In this document: in pieces, positions 53,001-60,128 of the stretch | How the letters are laid out: every line of letters begins with the position of its first letter | How positions within the stretch are numbered: position 1 is the stretch's first letter | Assembly (NCBI RefSeq): GCF_040720935.1 | Contig: NZ_JBFDAE010000007.1 | Location: 167,034-231,033 of the forward strand | DNA: 64,000 nucleotides | From: Jejuia sp040720935 | GTDB lineage: Bacteria; Bacteroidota; Bacteroidia; Flavobacteriales; Flavobacteriaceae | Direction: 5' to 3' | Notes under the pieces: generated by a model | The model's database searches: none | What the model saw: only the letters and a program-made list of their open reading frames with translations | Told to the model about the DNA's origin: nothing | Made by a program: the position numbers and the translations under genes

Positions 53001-53414
53001 ATGCTATCCAAAAAAACAAAATACGGCTTAAAAGCCCTCACTTATATTGCAAGAAGCACGGGAGAAAGCCCTGTTCAAGTGAGTGAAATAGCTAAAAGCG
53101 AACGTATTCCGCAGAAATTTTTAGAAAGTATCTTATTGACTTTAAGAAAAGCTGGTGTTTTAGGCTCTAAAAAAGGAAAACATGGCGGGTATTATCTTAG
53201 AAAAGAACCTACGGAAATATTAATGACCGAAGTCATGCGCGTACTCGAAGGTCCAATTGCCATGGTACCGTGTGTTAGTTTAAATTACTACGAAAAATGC
53301 GATGACTGCCCCGACGAACATAAATGTAGCGTTCATAAATTAATGATTGAAGTACGGGATAGTACGCTTAAAGTATTTAGAAATACGACTTTAGCAGATT
53401 TATCAGGTGTTTAA
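53001..53414 (+). CDS. Rrf2 family transcriptional regulator
   Basis: 137 residues. The winged helix lies at about 1-65 (recognition segment IPQKFLESILLTLRKAG, wing KGKHGGYYL). Cys91, Cys100, Cys103 and Cys109 form a cluster suited to an Fe-S centre or a thiol sensor. Rrf2 members include IscR and the cysteine regulator CymR. It lies directly upstream of the sulfate-assimilation operon. A palindrome beside that operon's promoter is a natural target. TATCTTAG at 52989-52996 ends 4 bp before the ATG, so its own message may be nearly leaderless. Confidence 0.88.
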   Translation: MLSKKTKYGLKALTYIARSTGESPVQVSEIAKSERIPQKFLESILLTLRKAGVLGSKKGKHGGYYLRKEPTEILMTEVMRVLEGPIAMVPCVSLNYYEKCDDCPDEHKCSVHKLMIEVRDSTLKVFRNTTLADLSGV

Positions 53415-53508
53415 TTATTAAATATTTTCATAATTTTATTCATTTCTGTTAGTTTTCTTCAATTTATCGTCCAATTAATTCATTATTCTAAAAAATCATT
53501 GAGGGAGT

Positions 53509-53537
53509 TTGTAATGTCAAAAAAAGTATTACTTTTG
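53509..53537 (+). promoter_or_regulatory. Bacteroidota-type promoter of the DUF2061-cys operon
   Basis: TTG at 53509-53511 and TACTTTTG at 53530-53537 are separated by 18 bp. This is close to the Bacteroidota primary-sigma consensus (TTG, about 19 bp, TAnnTTTG). Transcription would begin near 53545, inside the palindrome that follows, and about 35 bp before the ATG at 53581. Confidence 0.78.
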
Positions 53538-53542
53538 TAATC

Positions 53543-53559
53543 CCTACTAAGTTGATAGG
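53543..53559. promoter_or_regulatory. Probable operator palindrome at the cys operon start site
   Basis: A 17-bp inverted repeat CCTACTAAGTTGATAGG (pattern CCTAnnAAGTTnnTAGG, 12 of 16 arm bases matching) begins 6 bp after the -7 element. Longer flanks AATCCCTA (53539-53546) and TAGGATT (53556-53562) extend it. Its position over the transcription start suits a repressor. The Rrf2 protein encoded just upstream is the obvious candidate; this is inference. Confidence 0.6.
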
Positions 53560-53580
53560 ATTAATATAAAATAACGACAA

Positions 53581-53838
53581 ATGATTGCGCAAATGTTATT
53601 AAAAGGTAAAGAAAAGTCCACTTACAAAGATGATAGTGTTGGGGAAAAACCAATACGCAGTGTAGCGAAGGCATTAAGCTGGAGAGTCATCGGGACTTTA
53701 GATACTTTGATTGTGTCTTATATTTTAACAGGAGAAATTTCAATTGCGGCTTCAATTGCCTCAATAGATTTTTTAACTAAAATGGTATTATACTTTTTCC
53801 ATGAGCGTATTTGGAATTCAATTAAGTGGGGAAAATAA
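53581..53838 (+). CDS. DUF2061 small membrane protein
   Basis: 85 residues with a hydrophilic N-terminus (1-28) and two hydrophobic stretches (about 38-50 and 55-72). The family signature is KALSWRVIGTLDTLIVSYIL and FFHERIWNSIKWG. DUF2061 is frequently found with sulfate-assimilation genes and may act in sulfate or sulfite transport or membrane anchoring, but no function is proven. It is first in the operon and is followed by cysH after 12 bp. Confidence 0.85.
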   Translation: MIAQMLLKGKEKSTYKDDSVGEKPIRSVAKALSWRVIGTLDTLIVSYILTGEISIAASIASIDFLTKMVLYFFHERIWNSIKWGK

Positions 53839-53850
53839 ATAGTTAGAAGG

Positions 53851-54471
53851 ATGTTTACAGAAAGTCAAATAGAAAAATTAAATAAAAGCTTTGAAAAAGC
53901 AGCGCCATCTGAAATTATTCAGAAGGCGTTTGAACTTGATAAAAAAGCAGTAGTTACTACCAACTTCAGACCTTATGAAGCAGCTATTTTACATGCGGTC
54001 AGTAAAGTAGAAGCTACTATTCCCGTGGTTTGGTGCGATACGGGTTACAATACACCGCAAACATATAAGCATGCAGAACAAGTGATTAAAGATTTAAACT
54101 TGAATGTGTCTTTGTATGTGCCAAAGCAAACATCATCACATCGTGATGTGGTAATGGGAATTCCAAGCGTAGATGCTCCAGAACATGTCTTATTTACCGA
54201 ACAAGTAAAGTTAGAACCTTTTAAAAGAGCAATGGAAGAACACAAACCAAACGTTTGGTTTACAAACTTGCGTCAAGGCCAAACTGCATTTAGAAATAGT
54301 ATCGGGATTTTTAGTTTAAGTAAAGATGGTGTTTTAAAGGTGAGTCCATTCTATTTTTGGTCTGATGAAAAATTAGATACTTATTTAGAAGAGAACAACT
54401 TGCCAAACGAATTCAAATATTTCGACCCAACAAAAGCATTAGAAAATAGAGAGTGTGGATTGCACGCTTAA
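53851..54471 (+). CDS. cysH: Phosphoadenylyl (or adenylyl)-sulfate reductase
   Basis: 206 residues of PAPS reductase fold. FRPYEAAILHAV is near the N-terminus, WCDTGYNTPQTYKHAE follows, and the C-terminal catalytic Cys is in ECGLHA (C203). The two Cys pairs (CC-x-CxxC type) that bind the [4Fe-4S] cluster of APS reductases are absent; only two Cys are present in all. That would make it a thioredoxin-dependent PAPS reductase. No APS kinase is encoded in this cluster, which leaves a gap between CysDN and CysH. Confidence 0.88.
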   Translation: MFTESQIEKLNKSFEKAAPSEIIQKAFELDKKAVVTTNFRPYEAAILHAVSKVEATIPVVWCDTGYNTPQTYKHAEQVIKDLNLNVSLYVPKQTSSHRDVVMGIPSVDAPEHVLFTEQVKLEPFKRAMEEHKPNVWFTNLRQGQTAFRNSIGIFSLSKDGVLKVSPFYFWSDEKLDTYLEENNLPNEFKYFDPTKALENRECGLHA

Positions 54472-54480
54472 AAAAAAGTA

Positions 54481-54510
54481 AGCAGTTTTCAGTTAGCAGT
54501 ACGCAGTAAA
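54481..54510 (+). repeat. Dispersed AGCAGT/GCAGTA repeat
   Basis: The short imperfect direct repeat AGCAGTTTTCAGTTAGCAGT followed by ACGCAGTAA lies between cysH and cysD. It resembles TTAGCAGT-type repeats in related genomes. Confidence 0.5.
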
Positions 54511-54560
54511 AAAACAAGAAAAAACATTTGTGATTCGTGGCAAATGGAAAAATCATAAAA

Positions 54561-55466
54561 ATGAAAAAAGACACATCAAATATCAATTCATTAGAAAACG
54601 AAGCGATATACATTATGAGAGAAGTAGCAGCACAGTTTGAAAAACCTGTATTGTTATTCTCGGGAGGAAAAGATTCAATTACTTTGGTAAGACTTGCGGT
54701 TAAAGCATTTTATCCTGCAAAAGTACCTTTTCCATTAATGCATATTGATACAGGACATAATTTTCCTGAAACGATTGAATTCAGAGACCGATTATGTAAA
54801 GAATTGGGATTGGAATTAATTGTTAGAAACGTACAGGATTCTATCGATGAAGGAAAGGTGAAAGAAGAGTCTGGACGTTACGCCAGTAGAAATATGTTGC
54901 AAACCACAACACTTTTAGATGCTTTGGAAGAATTCAAATTTGATGCTGCTATTGGTGGCGCAAGACGTGATGAAGAAAAGGCAAGAGCTAAAGAACGTAT
55001 TTTTTCTGTTCGTGATGATTTTGGTCAATGGGATGAAAAAAACCAACGTCCAGAATTGTTTGATATGTTGAATGGAGATATAGACCATGGTCAAAATGTT
55101 CGTGTATTCCCAATTTCAAACTGGACAGAATTGGATGTTTGGTCTTATATAGAAAAAGAAAACATTGAAATTCCATCCATTTATTTCGCACATAAACGTA
55201 AAGTGTTTTTAAGAGACGGTATGATTTGGTCTGCAGAAGATGAAGTGGTTTACAGAGACGAAAACGAAGAAGTAATTGAAGAAATGGTGCGTTTTAGAAC
55301 TGTTGGAGATATGAGTTGTACGGCAGCTGTATTGTCAGATGCAGTTTCAATTTCTAAAGTAGTAGAAGAAATTAGAGATTCTACAATTTCAGAACGTGGC
55401 GCAAGAATCGATGATAAACGCTCTGAAGCTGCGATGGAGAAACGTAAGCAGCAGGGGTATTTTTAG
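54561..55466 (+). CDS. cysD: Sulfate adenylyltransferase small subunit
   Basis: 301 residues from the ATG at 54561. A GTG at 54537 in frame adds eight residues not expected from the family. The PP-loop LLFSGGKDSITLVRLA lies at about 29-44, with IGGARRDEEKARAKER and FPISNWTELDVWSYI. CysD forms APS from sulfate and ATP with the GTPase CysN. It is separated from cysN by 258 bp of repeats, so expression of the two subunits may not be tightly coupled. Confidence 0.94.
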   Translation: MKKDTSNINSLENEAIYIMREVAAQFEKPVLLFSGGKDSITLVRLAVKAFYPAKVPFPLMHIDTGHNFPETIEFRDRLCKELGLELIVRNVQDSIDEGKVKEESGRYASRNMLQTTTLLDALEEFKFDAAIGGARRDEEKARAKERIFSVRDDFGQWDEKNQRPELFDMLNGDIDHGQNVRVFPISNWTELDVWSYIEKENIEIPSIYFAHKRKVFLRDGMIWSAEDEVVYRDENEEVIEEMVRFRTVGDMSCTAAVLSDAVSISKVVEEIRDSTISERGARIDDKRSEAAMEKRKQQGYF

Positions 55467-55470
55467 AAAA

Positions 55471-55653
55471 GCCCCCTAACCCCCAAATGGGGAAACTAGC
55501 ACGTTTGCGGAAATAAAAATAAAAAGCTATCCTGCAAGGTTCTCGTGCTGAACTTGTTTCAGTATCTAAATCTTGTATGTATAAAAAAAATAATAAATTA
55601 ATTGCTCCTCTTGAGTAATAGTTCCTCCCTTTTGGGGAGGTTAAGAGGGGCTT
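55471..55653. repeat. CCCC-type repeats in the cysD-cysN gap
   Basis: 55471-55492 (GCCCCCTAACCCCC-AAA-TGGGG) is the family in reverse orientation. A diverged TCCTGCAAGG half element lies near 55529. 55621-55653 is CCTCCC-TTTT-GGGGAGG plus TTAAGAGGGGCTT. Together with the 55666-55720 leader they fill most of the gap. Confidence 0.8.
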
Positions 55654-55665
55654 CTTAACAACAAT

Positions 55666-55720
55666 ATTCTTGCTTTACCCGAGTAAGAATTTCCCGCCTT
55701 AGCGGGATTAGGAGGGGCTT
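55666..55720 (+). promoter_or_regulatory. 55-bp leader element before cysN, copy 1
   Basis: Two successive hairpins, CTTGCT-N7-AGTAAG and CCCGC-CTTA-GCGGG, are followed by ATTAGGAGGGGCTT and then the cysN ATG at 55725. A near-identical 56-bp copy lies at 57090-57145 before the sulfite reductase gene. The tail supplies AGGAGG at Shine-Dalgarno distance. A G-U pair in one copy replaces an A-U pair in the other, so pairing is kept. Confidence 0.75.
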
Positions 55721-55724
55721 TATT

Positions 55725-56972
55725 ATGGAAGTATTAAAAATAGCAACAGCAGGAAGTGTAGATGACGGAAAAAGTACGTTGATAGGACGTATTCTTTACG
55801 ATACAAAATCATTAACTACGGATAAGTTAGAAGCCATTGAAAAAACAAGTAAACAACGTGGTTATGATTATTTGGATTTTTCATTAGCTACCGATGGTTT
55901 GGTTGCAGAAAGAGAACAAGGTATTACCATTGATGTCGCACATATCTATTTTTCTACTAAAAAGAAAAGTTACATCATCGCAGATACTCCAGGTCATGTT
56001 GAATATACGCGTAACATGGTTACCGGAGCTTCAACATCACAAGCATCTATCATTTTAATTGATGCTAGAAAAGGTGTGATTGAGCAAACCAATCGTCATT
56101 TCTTTATCAATAATTTATTAAGAATTAAAGATGTTGTGGTTGCCATTAATAAAATGGATTTGGTTGATTATTCTGAAGAGGTTTACAACAAAATCAAAGC
56201 TGATTTTTCTGAATTGATGAGTAAAAGAGATTATCAAGACCAAAAAATAACATTCATTCCGGTGAGTGCTTTAAAAGGCGATAATGTTGTAAACAAAACA
56301 GATAAAATGCCTTGGTATAAAGGCGAAGCTTTATTAGAGCATTTGGAGCAATTGGATAAAGCAGATATTTTTAATGTGGGTACGCCTCGTTTTCCTGTGC
56401 AGTATGTTATTCGTCCAAAAACGGAAGATTTTCACGATTATAGAGGCTATGCTGGAAAAGTGTATGGTGGCGATTTAAGTGTTGGTGATGATATTATCGT
56501 ATTACCATCAAAAACACGTTCAAAAATTAAAGATATATATTTCTATGATGAAAAGTATGAAACGGCTTCAAGACGTTCATCGGTTACCATCACTTTAGAA
56601 AATGATATCAATGTAAGCCGTGGCGATATGATTGTTAAAGAAAACGATTTACCAACTATAGATAAGCAATTTACTGCCAATGTATGTTGGATGGATTCAG
56701 ATCAATTAACTGCTGGAGGAAAGTACATCGTGCAGCATGGAATAAATAAAGTGTTGGCAAAAGTAGATCGCATTAATCATAAAATTAATCCAGATTACTC
56801 AGGTTTTGAAAAGGATGTAACAGGTTTATCAATCAATGATATTGCTTCGGTAACATTCAAATTAAACAAACCAATTTTTTACGATCAGTTTAAAAATCAT
56901 AGAACTAATGGTTCTTTCATTTTAATTGATCCACAGTCAAATAATACGGTAGGAGCTGGTTTTATCCAATAA
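55725..56972 (+). CDS. cysN: Sulfate adenylyltransferase large subunit (GTPase)
   Basis: 415 residues. The P-loop GSVDDGKSTLIGRIL lies at about 10-24, with ADTPGHVEYTRNMVTGAS (G3) and AINKMDLV (G4), followed by two beta-barrel domains as in EF-Tu. There is no C-terminal APS kinase extension of the CysNC type, whose length would be above 600. GTP hydrolysis drives APS formation with CysD. The start follows the 55-bp leader element. Confidence 0.94.
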   Translation: MEVLKIATAGSVDDGKSTLIGRILYDTKSLTTDKLEAIEKTSKQRGYDYLDFSLATDGLVAEREQGITIDVAHIYFSTKKKSYIIADTPGHVEYTRNMVTGASTSQASIILIDARKGVIEQTNRHFFINNLLRIKDVVVAINKMDLVDYSEEVYNKIKADFSELMSKRDYQDQKITFIPVSALKGDNVVNKTDKMPWYKGEALLEHLEQLDKADIFNVGTPRFPVQYVIRPKTEDFHDYRGYAGKVYGGDLSVGDDIIVLPSKTRSKIKDIYFYDEKYETASRRSSVTITLENDINVSRGDMIVKENDLPTIDKQFTANVCWMDSDQLTAGGKYIVQHGINKVLAKVDRINHKINPDYSGFEKDVTGLSINDIASVTFKLNKPIFYDQFKNHRTNGSFILIDPQSNNTVGAGFIQ

Positions 56973-56984
56973 GGAAGCCCCTAT

Positions 56985-57066
56985 CCCGATAGCTATCGGG
57001 ACTCGAAGGGGGAATTAGCTAGTTTGTGGTTTAATGCTCCTGCAAGGTTTCAAAAAACCTTGTAGG
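56985..57066. repeat. Palindromic repeats between cysN and the sulfite reductase gene
   Basis: 56985-57000 is the 16-bp module CCCGATAGCTATCGGG nested inside AAGCCCCTAT...CGAAGGGGGAATTAGC. 57039-57066 is CCTGCAAGGTTT...AACCTTGTAGG. A related copy of the latter occurs at 62131-62159. Confidence 0.8.
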
Positions 57067-57089
57067 TATATAAAATAAATATTAACAAA

Positions 57090-57145
57090 ATTCTTACTTT
57101 ACCCGAGTAAGAGTTTCCCGCTAACAGCGGGATTAGGAAGGGCTT
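57090..57145 (+). promoter_or_regulatory. 56-bp leader element before the sulfite reductase gene, copy 2
   Basis: CTTACT-N7-AGTAAG and CCCGC-TAACA-GCGGG hairpins are followed by ATTAGGAAGGGCTT, ending 4 bp before the ATG at 57150. It matches the cysN leader (55666-55720) except for a handful of bases. The SD-like part is AGGAAGGG here. Confidence 0.75.
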
Positions 57146-57149
57146 GTAT

Positions 57150-59255
57150 ATGCAAAGTTTTAGAACAGAGTTTGAAAATCCAATTGTAGAAAAAGATATT
57201 ATTGAATTAGCCAATAAAATCGAGCTTTTTCACAATGGGAAAATAGATGAGGAAAAATTTAGAAGCTTACGTTTAGCGCGTGGTGTTTACGGTCAGCGTC
57301 AAGAAGGCGTACAAATGATTCGTATAAAATTACCTTACGGAAAAGTAAAAAGCAATCAGCTACATAGAATTTCTGATGTTTCTGATGAATATTCAAGAGG
57401 AAGATTGCACATTACAACCCGTCAAGATATTCAAATTCACTATGTGGATTTAAATAGGACACCAGAGTTATGGGCAGAACTTGAAAAAGATGATGTTACA
57501 CTTCGTGAAGCTTGTGGAAATACCGTAAGAAACGTAACAGCTTCAGAATTAGCAGGAATTGATGTTGATGAACCTTTTGATGTTTCGCCTTATGCGGATG
57601 CGTTATTTCGTTTTTTCTTAAGAAACCCAATCTGTCAAGAAATGGGACGTAAATTCAAGGTGTCTTTTTCATCTTCAGATGAAGATACAGGGTTATCATA
57701 CATGCACGATTTAGGATTTATAGCTAAAATTGAAAATGGAGTAAGAGGCTTTAAAGTAATGATTGGTGGTGGATTAGGTTCACAACCTCGTCATGCGGAT
57801 GTGTTATATGATTTCTTGGAAACTGATAAAATCATTCCAGTAATGGAAGGGACTTTAAGAGTTTTTGATCGTCACGGAGAGCGTAAAAGTCGCGCCAAAG
57901 CGAGAATGAAATTCTTAATTAAAGATATAGGTTTAGACGCTTTTAAAGCGTTGGTTGAAGAAGAGCAAAACGCTATAGAATTCAAAACAGTTACAATTGA
58001 TGCTGATACTTATGTGGCTTCAACACCTGTTGAGATTACTGAAATTCCTCTAGTAACTATTAAAGACCAACAAGCTTTTGAAACTTGGAAGTCAACTAAC
58101 TTAATTCCTCAAAAACAGGATGGTTATGTGGCTATCGGAATTAAAGTTTTATTAGGGGATTTTTATACGGATAAAGCGCGTTTATTGGCAGATTTAGTTG
58201 AAAAATATGCTGCTGGCGAAATCAGATTATCGTTACGTCAAAACATTGTAATTCCTTTTGTAAAAAGAGAATTAGTACCGTTTTTCTATGCCGAATTAGA
58301 GAAATTAGGTTTCGTAGAAGCTGGTTATAATAAAGCGATAGATATTACGGCATGTCCAGGTACAGATACATGTAACTTAGGAATAGCAAGTAGTACAGGG
58401 ATTTCTGTAGAATTGGAACGTATGCTTAAAGCTGAATATCCACAATATTTAAAGAACGAAGATTTAGTCATTAAAATTAGTGGATGTATGAATGCTTGTG
58501 GGCAACACAATATGGCAAATATTGGTTTCCAAGGAATGACTGTTCGTACTCCAGACAAGTTAGTTGCTCCGGCATTACAAGTATTGCTAGGTGGAGGAAA
58601 TTTAGGAGATGGAAACGGTGTTTTTGCTGATAAAGTTGTGAAAGTGCCTAGTAAAAGAGGCCCTGAAGCGTTAAGAAGAATCTTAAATGATTTTGAGGCG
58701 AACGCTAACGGGAAACAGTTTGTTGAGTATTATAAAGAACAAGGCGAAAAGTATTTTTACGACTTCTTAAACGATTTACAGGATGTTGAAAATTTAGAGC
58801 AATCTGATTTTATTGATTGGGGTGAAGAAGAAAAATACGTTAAAGAGATTGGTATTGGTGAATGTGCTGGTGTTGTAATCGATTTAATTGCAACATTGTT
58901 TTTAGAGAGTGAAGAAAAAATCGGAAATGCCAAAGAATCCTTTGATAACAAAGTGTATTCAAGTGCTATTTATCATGCGTATAGTTCTTTAGTAAATTCC
59001 GCGAAAGCGTTGTTATTGGCTGAAAACAAGAAGACGAATACACATGCTGGCATAATCAGTCAATTTGATGAACTGTTTGTAGCAAGTGGCAAAATAGATT
59101 TAGGTGTTTCTTTTTCAGAATTGATTTATCAAATCAATAAATTTGCACCAACTGAAGCATTTGCTTCAAAATATATTGAAAATGCGAATGAGTTTTTAGA
59201 TAAAGTAAGAGGTTACAGAGAAGCTCAAACCAAGCTTGAAAAGAAAGCCGTTTAA
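57150..59255 (+). CDS. Siroheme sulfite reductase with C-terminal HEPN domain
   Basis: 701 residues from the ATG at 57150; a TTG two codons upstream is less likely. The N-terminal 560 residues are a nitrite/sulfite reductase: RLHITTRQDIQIHYVD binds siroheme or substrate, and the [4Fe-4S]-siroheme ligands are Cys402, Cys408, Cys446 and Cys450 (TACPGTDTCNLG and SGCMNACGQH). It reduces sulfite to sulfide. The last 120 residues (about 580-700) are extra and match a HEPN helical domain (SSAIYHAYSSLVNSAKALLL, then THAGIISQFDELF). The Rx4-6H RNase motif of toxic HEPN proteins is missing. The role of the fusion is unknown. Confidence 0.9.
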   Translation: MQSFRTEFENPIVEKDIIELANKIELFHNGKIDEEKFRSLRLARGVYGQRQEGVQMIRIKLPYGKVKSNQLHRISDVSDEYSRGRLHITTRQDIQIHYVDLNRTPELWAELEKDDVTLREACGNTVRNVTASELAGIDVDEPFDVSPYADALFRFFLRNPICQEMGRKFKVSFSSSDEDTGLSYMHDLGFIAKIENGVRGFKVMIGGGLGSQPRHADVLYDFLETDKIIPVMEGTLRVFDRHGERKSRAKARMKFLIKDIGLDAFKALVEEEQNAIEFKTVTIDADTYVASTPVEITEIPLVTIKDQQAFETWKSTNLIPQKQDGYVAIGIKVLLGDFYTDKARLLADLVEKYAAGEIRLSLRQNIVIPFVKRELVPFFYAELEKLGFVEAGYNKAIDITACPGTDTCNLGIASSTGISVELERMLKAEYPQYLKNEDLVIKISGCMNACGQHNMANIGFQGMTVRTPDKLVAPALQVLLGGGNLGDGNGVFADKVVKVPSKRGPEALRRILNDFEANANGKQFVEYYKEQGEKYFYDFLNDLQDVENLEQSDFIDWGEEEKYVKEIGIGECAGVVIDLIATLFLESEEKIGNAKESFDNKVYSSAIYHAYSSLVNSAKALLLAENKKTNTHAGIISQFDELFVASGKIDLGVSFSELIYQINKFAPTEAFASKYIENANEFLDKVRGYREAQTKLEKKAV

Positions 59256-59275
59256 ATGGTATTCTAAATATAATG

Positions 59276-59298
59276 AAGGCTCTTTTAAAAGAGTCTTT
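59276..59298 (+). terminator. Hairpin between the sulfite reductase gene and cobA
   Basis: AAGGCTCTTTT (59276-59286) pairs with AAAAGAGTCTT (59287-59297) apart from one G-T position and a needed loop, then T and A-rich sequence. It may attenuate or process the transcript between the two genes. The U-tract is short. Confidence 0.4.
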
Positions 59299-59306
59299 AA
59301 ATTAAA

Positions 59307-60128
59307 ATGAATAAAAGAATTACACATAAAGATATAGAGAATCCAGTTCCCCCTTTGGGTCCCGATAGCTATCGGGTTAGGGGGCTTCTAACTGTTGTAG
59401 GTGCAGGTCCAGGTGATGAAGATTTAATAACCTTGAAAGCAATCAAGGCTATTGAATCTGCAAATGTCATTTTGTATGATGCGCTAATCAACGAATCGTT
59501 ACTTAAATATGCTTCGGAAGATACCGAGCTTATTTTTGTTGGAAAGCGTAAAGGGTGTTATGCATTTCAGCAGGAACAAATTAATGAACTGATTGTTACC
59601 AAAGCCAAAGAAAAGGGTCATGTAGTGCGATTAAAAGGTGGTGACCCATTTATTTTTGGTCGTGGTGCTGAAGAGATTGACTATGTAAGAGCATTTGGTA
59701 TTGAAACGTATGTTGTTCCTGGTATTTCATCAGCATTGGCTGTTCCGGCTTATCAAGGTATTCCGTTAACAAAACGAGGGTCTGCAGAAAGTTTTTGGGT
59801 AGTTACAGCAACTACAAAAGACCACGCCTTATCAGCTGATGTTGAATTGGCAGCAAAATCGACAGCAACAATCGTTATTTTAATGGGCATGCATAAGTTG
59901 AGTGAAATTGTTAAAGTGTTTTATGCTGAAAATAAACGAAATACTCCCGTAGCAATCATTCAAAATGGAACTCGTGATAATGAAAATGTAGGTATAGGAA
60001 CCATTCGAAATATTCAACAGGTTGTAAAAGAAAAACAACTCGCAGCTCCAGCAATTATAGTTATCGGAGATGTTGTTAAAGAGCGAGCAGTATTGGATTC
60101 AATTAGGAAAGAAGTTGAACAGGAATAA
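59307..60128 (+). CDS. cobA: Uroporphyrinogen-III C-methyltransferase with a repeat-derived N-terminal extension
   Basis: 273 residues. The tetrapyrrole methylase core starts at about residue 28 (LTVVGAGPGDEDLITLKA) and has RLKGGDPFIFGRGAEE (about 111-126) and VPGISSALAVPAYQGIPLT. It makes precorrin-2 with SAM for siroheme needed by the adjacent sulfite reductase. The N-terminal 27 residues contain NPVPPLGPDSYRVRGL, encoded by a dispersed palindromic repeat (59346-59387) read in frame. No alternative start lies between the repeat and the core. met8 follows with no gap. Confidence 0.93.
   Translation: MNKRITHKDIENPVPPLGPDSYRVRGLLTVVGAGPGDEDLITLKAIKAIESANVILYDALINESLLKYASEDTELIFVGKRKGCYAFQQEQINELIVTKAKEKGHVVRLKGGDPFIFGRGAEEIDYVRAFGIETYVVPGISSALAVPAYQGIPLTKRGSAESFWVVTATTKDHALSADVELAAKSTATIVILMGMHKLSEIVKVFYAENKRNTPVAIIQNGTRDNENVGIGTIRNIQQVVKEKQLAAPAIIVIGDVVKERAVLDSIRKEVEQE
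59346..59387 (+). repeat. Palindromic repeat read in frame within cobA
   Basis: GTTCCCCCTTTGGG, then the 16-bp module CCCGATAGCTATCGGG (59361-59376), then GTTAGGGGGCTT. It is the CCCC-type family with the nested module. It encodes residues about 14-27 of the CobA protein without disturbing the frame. Confidence 0.85.
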
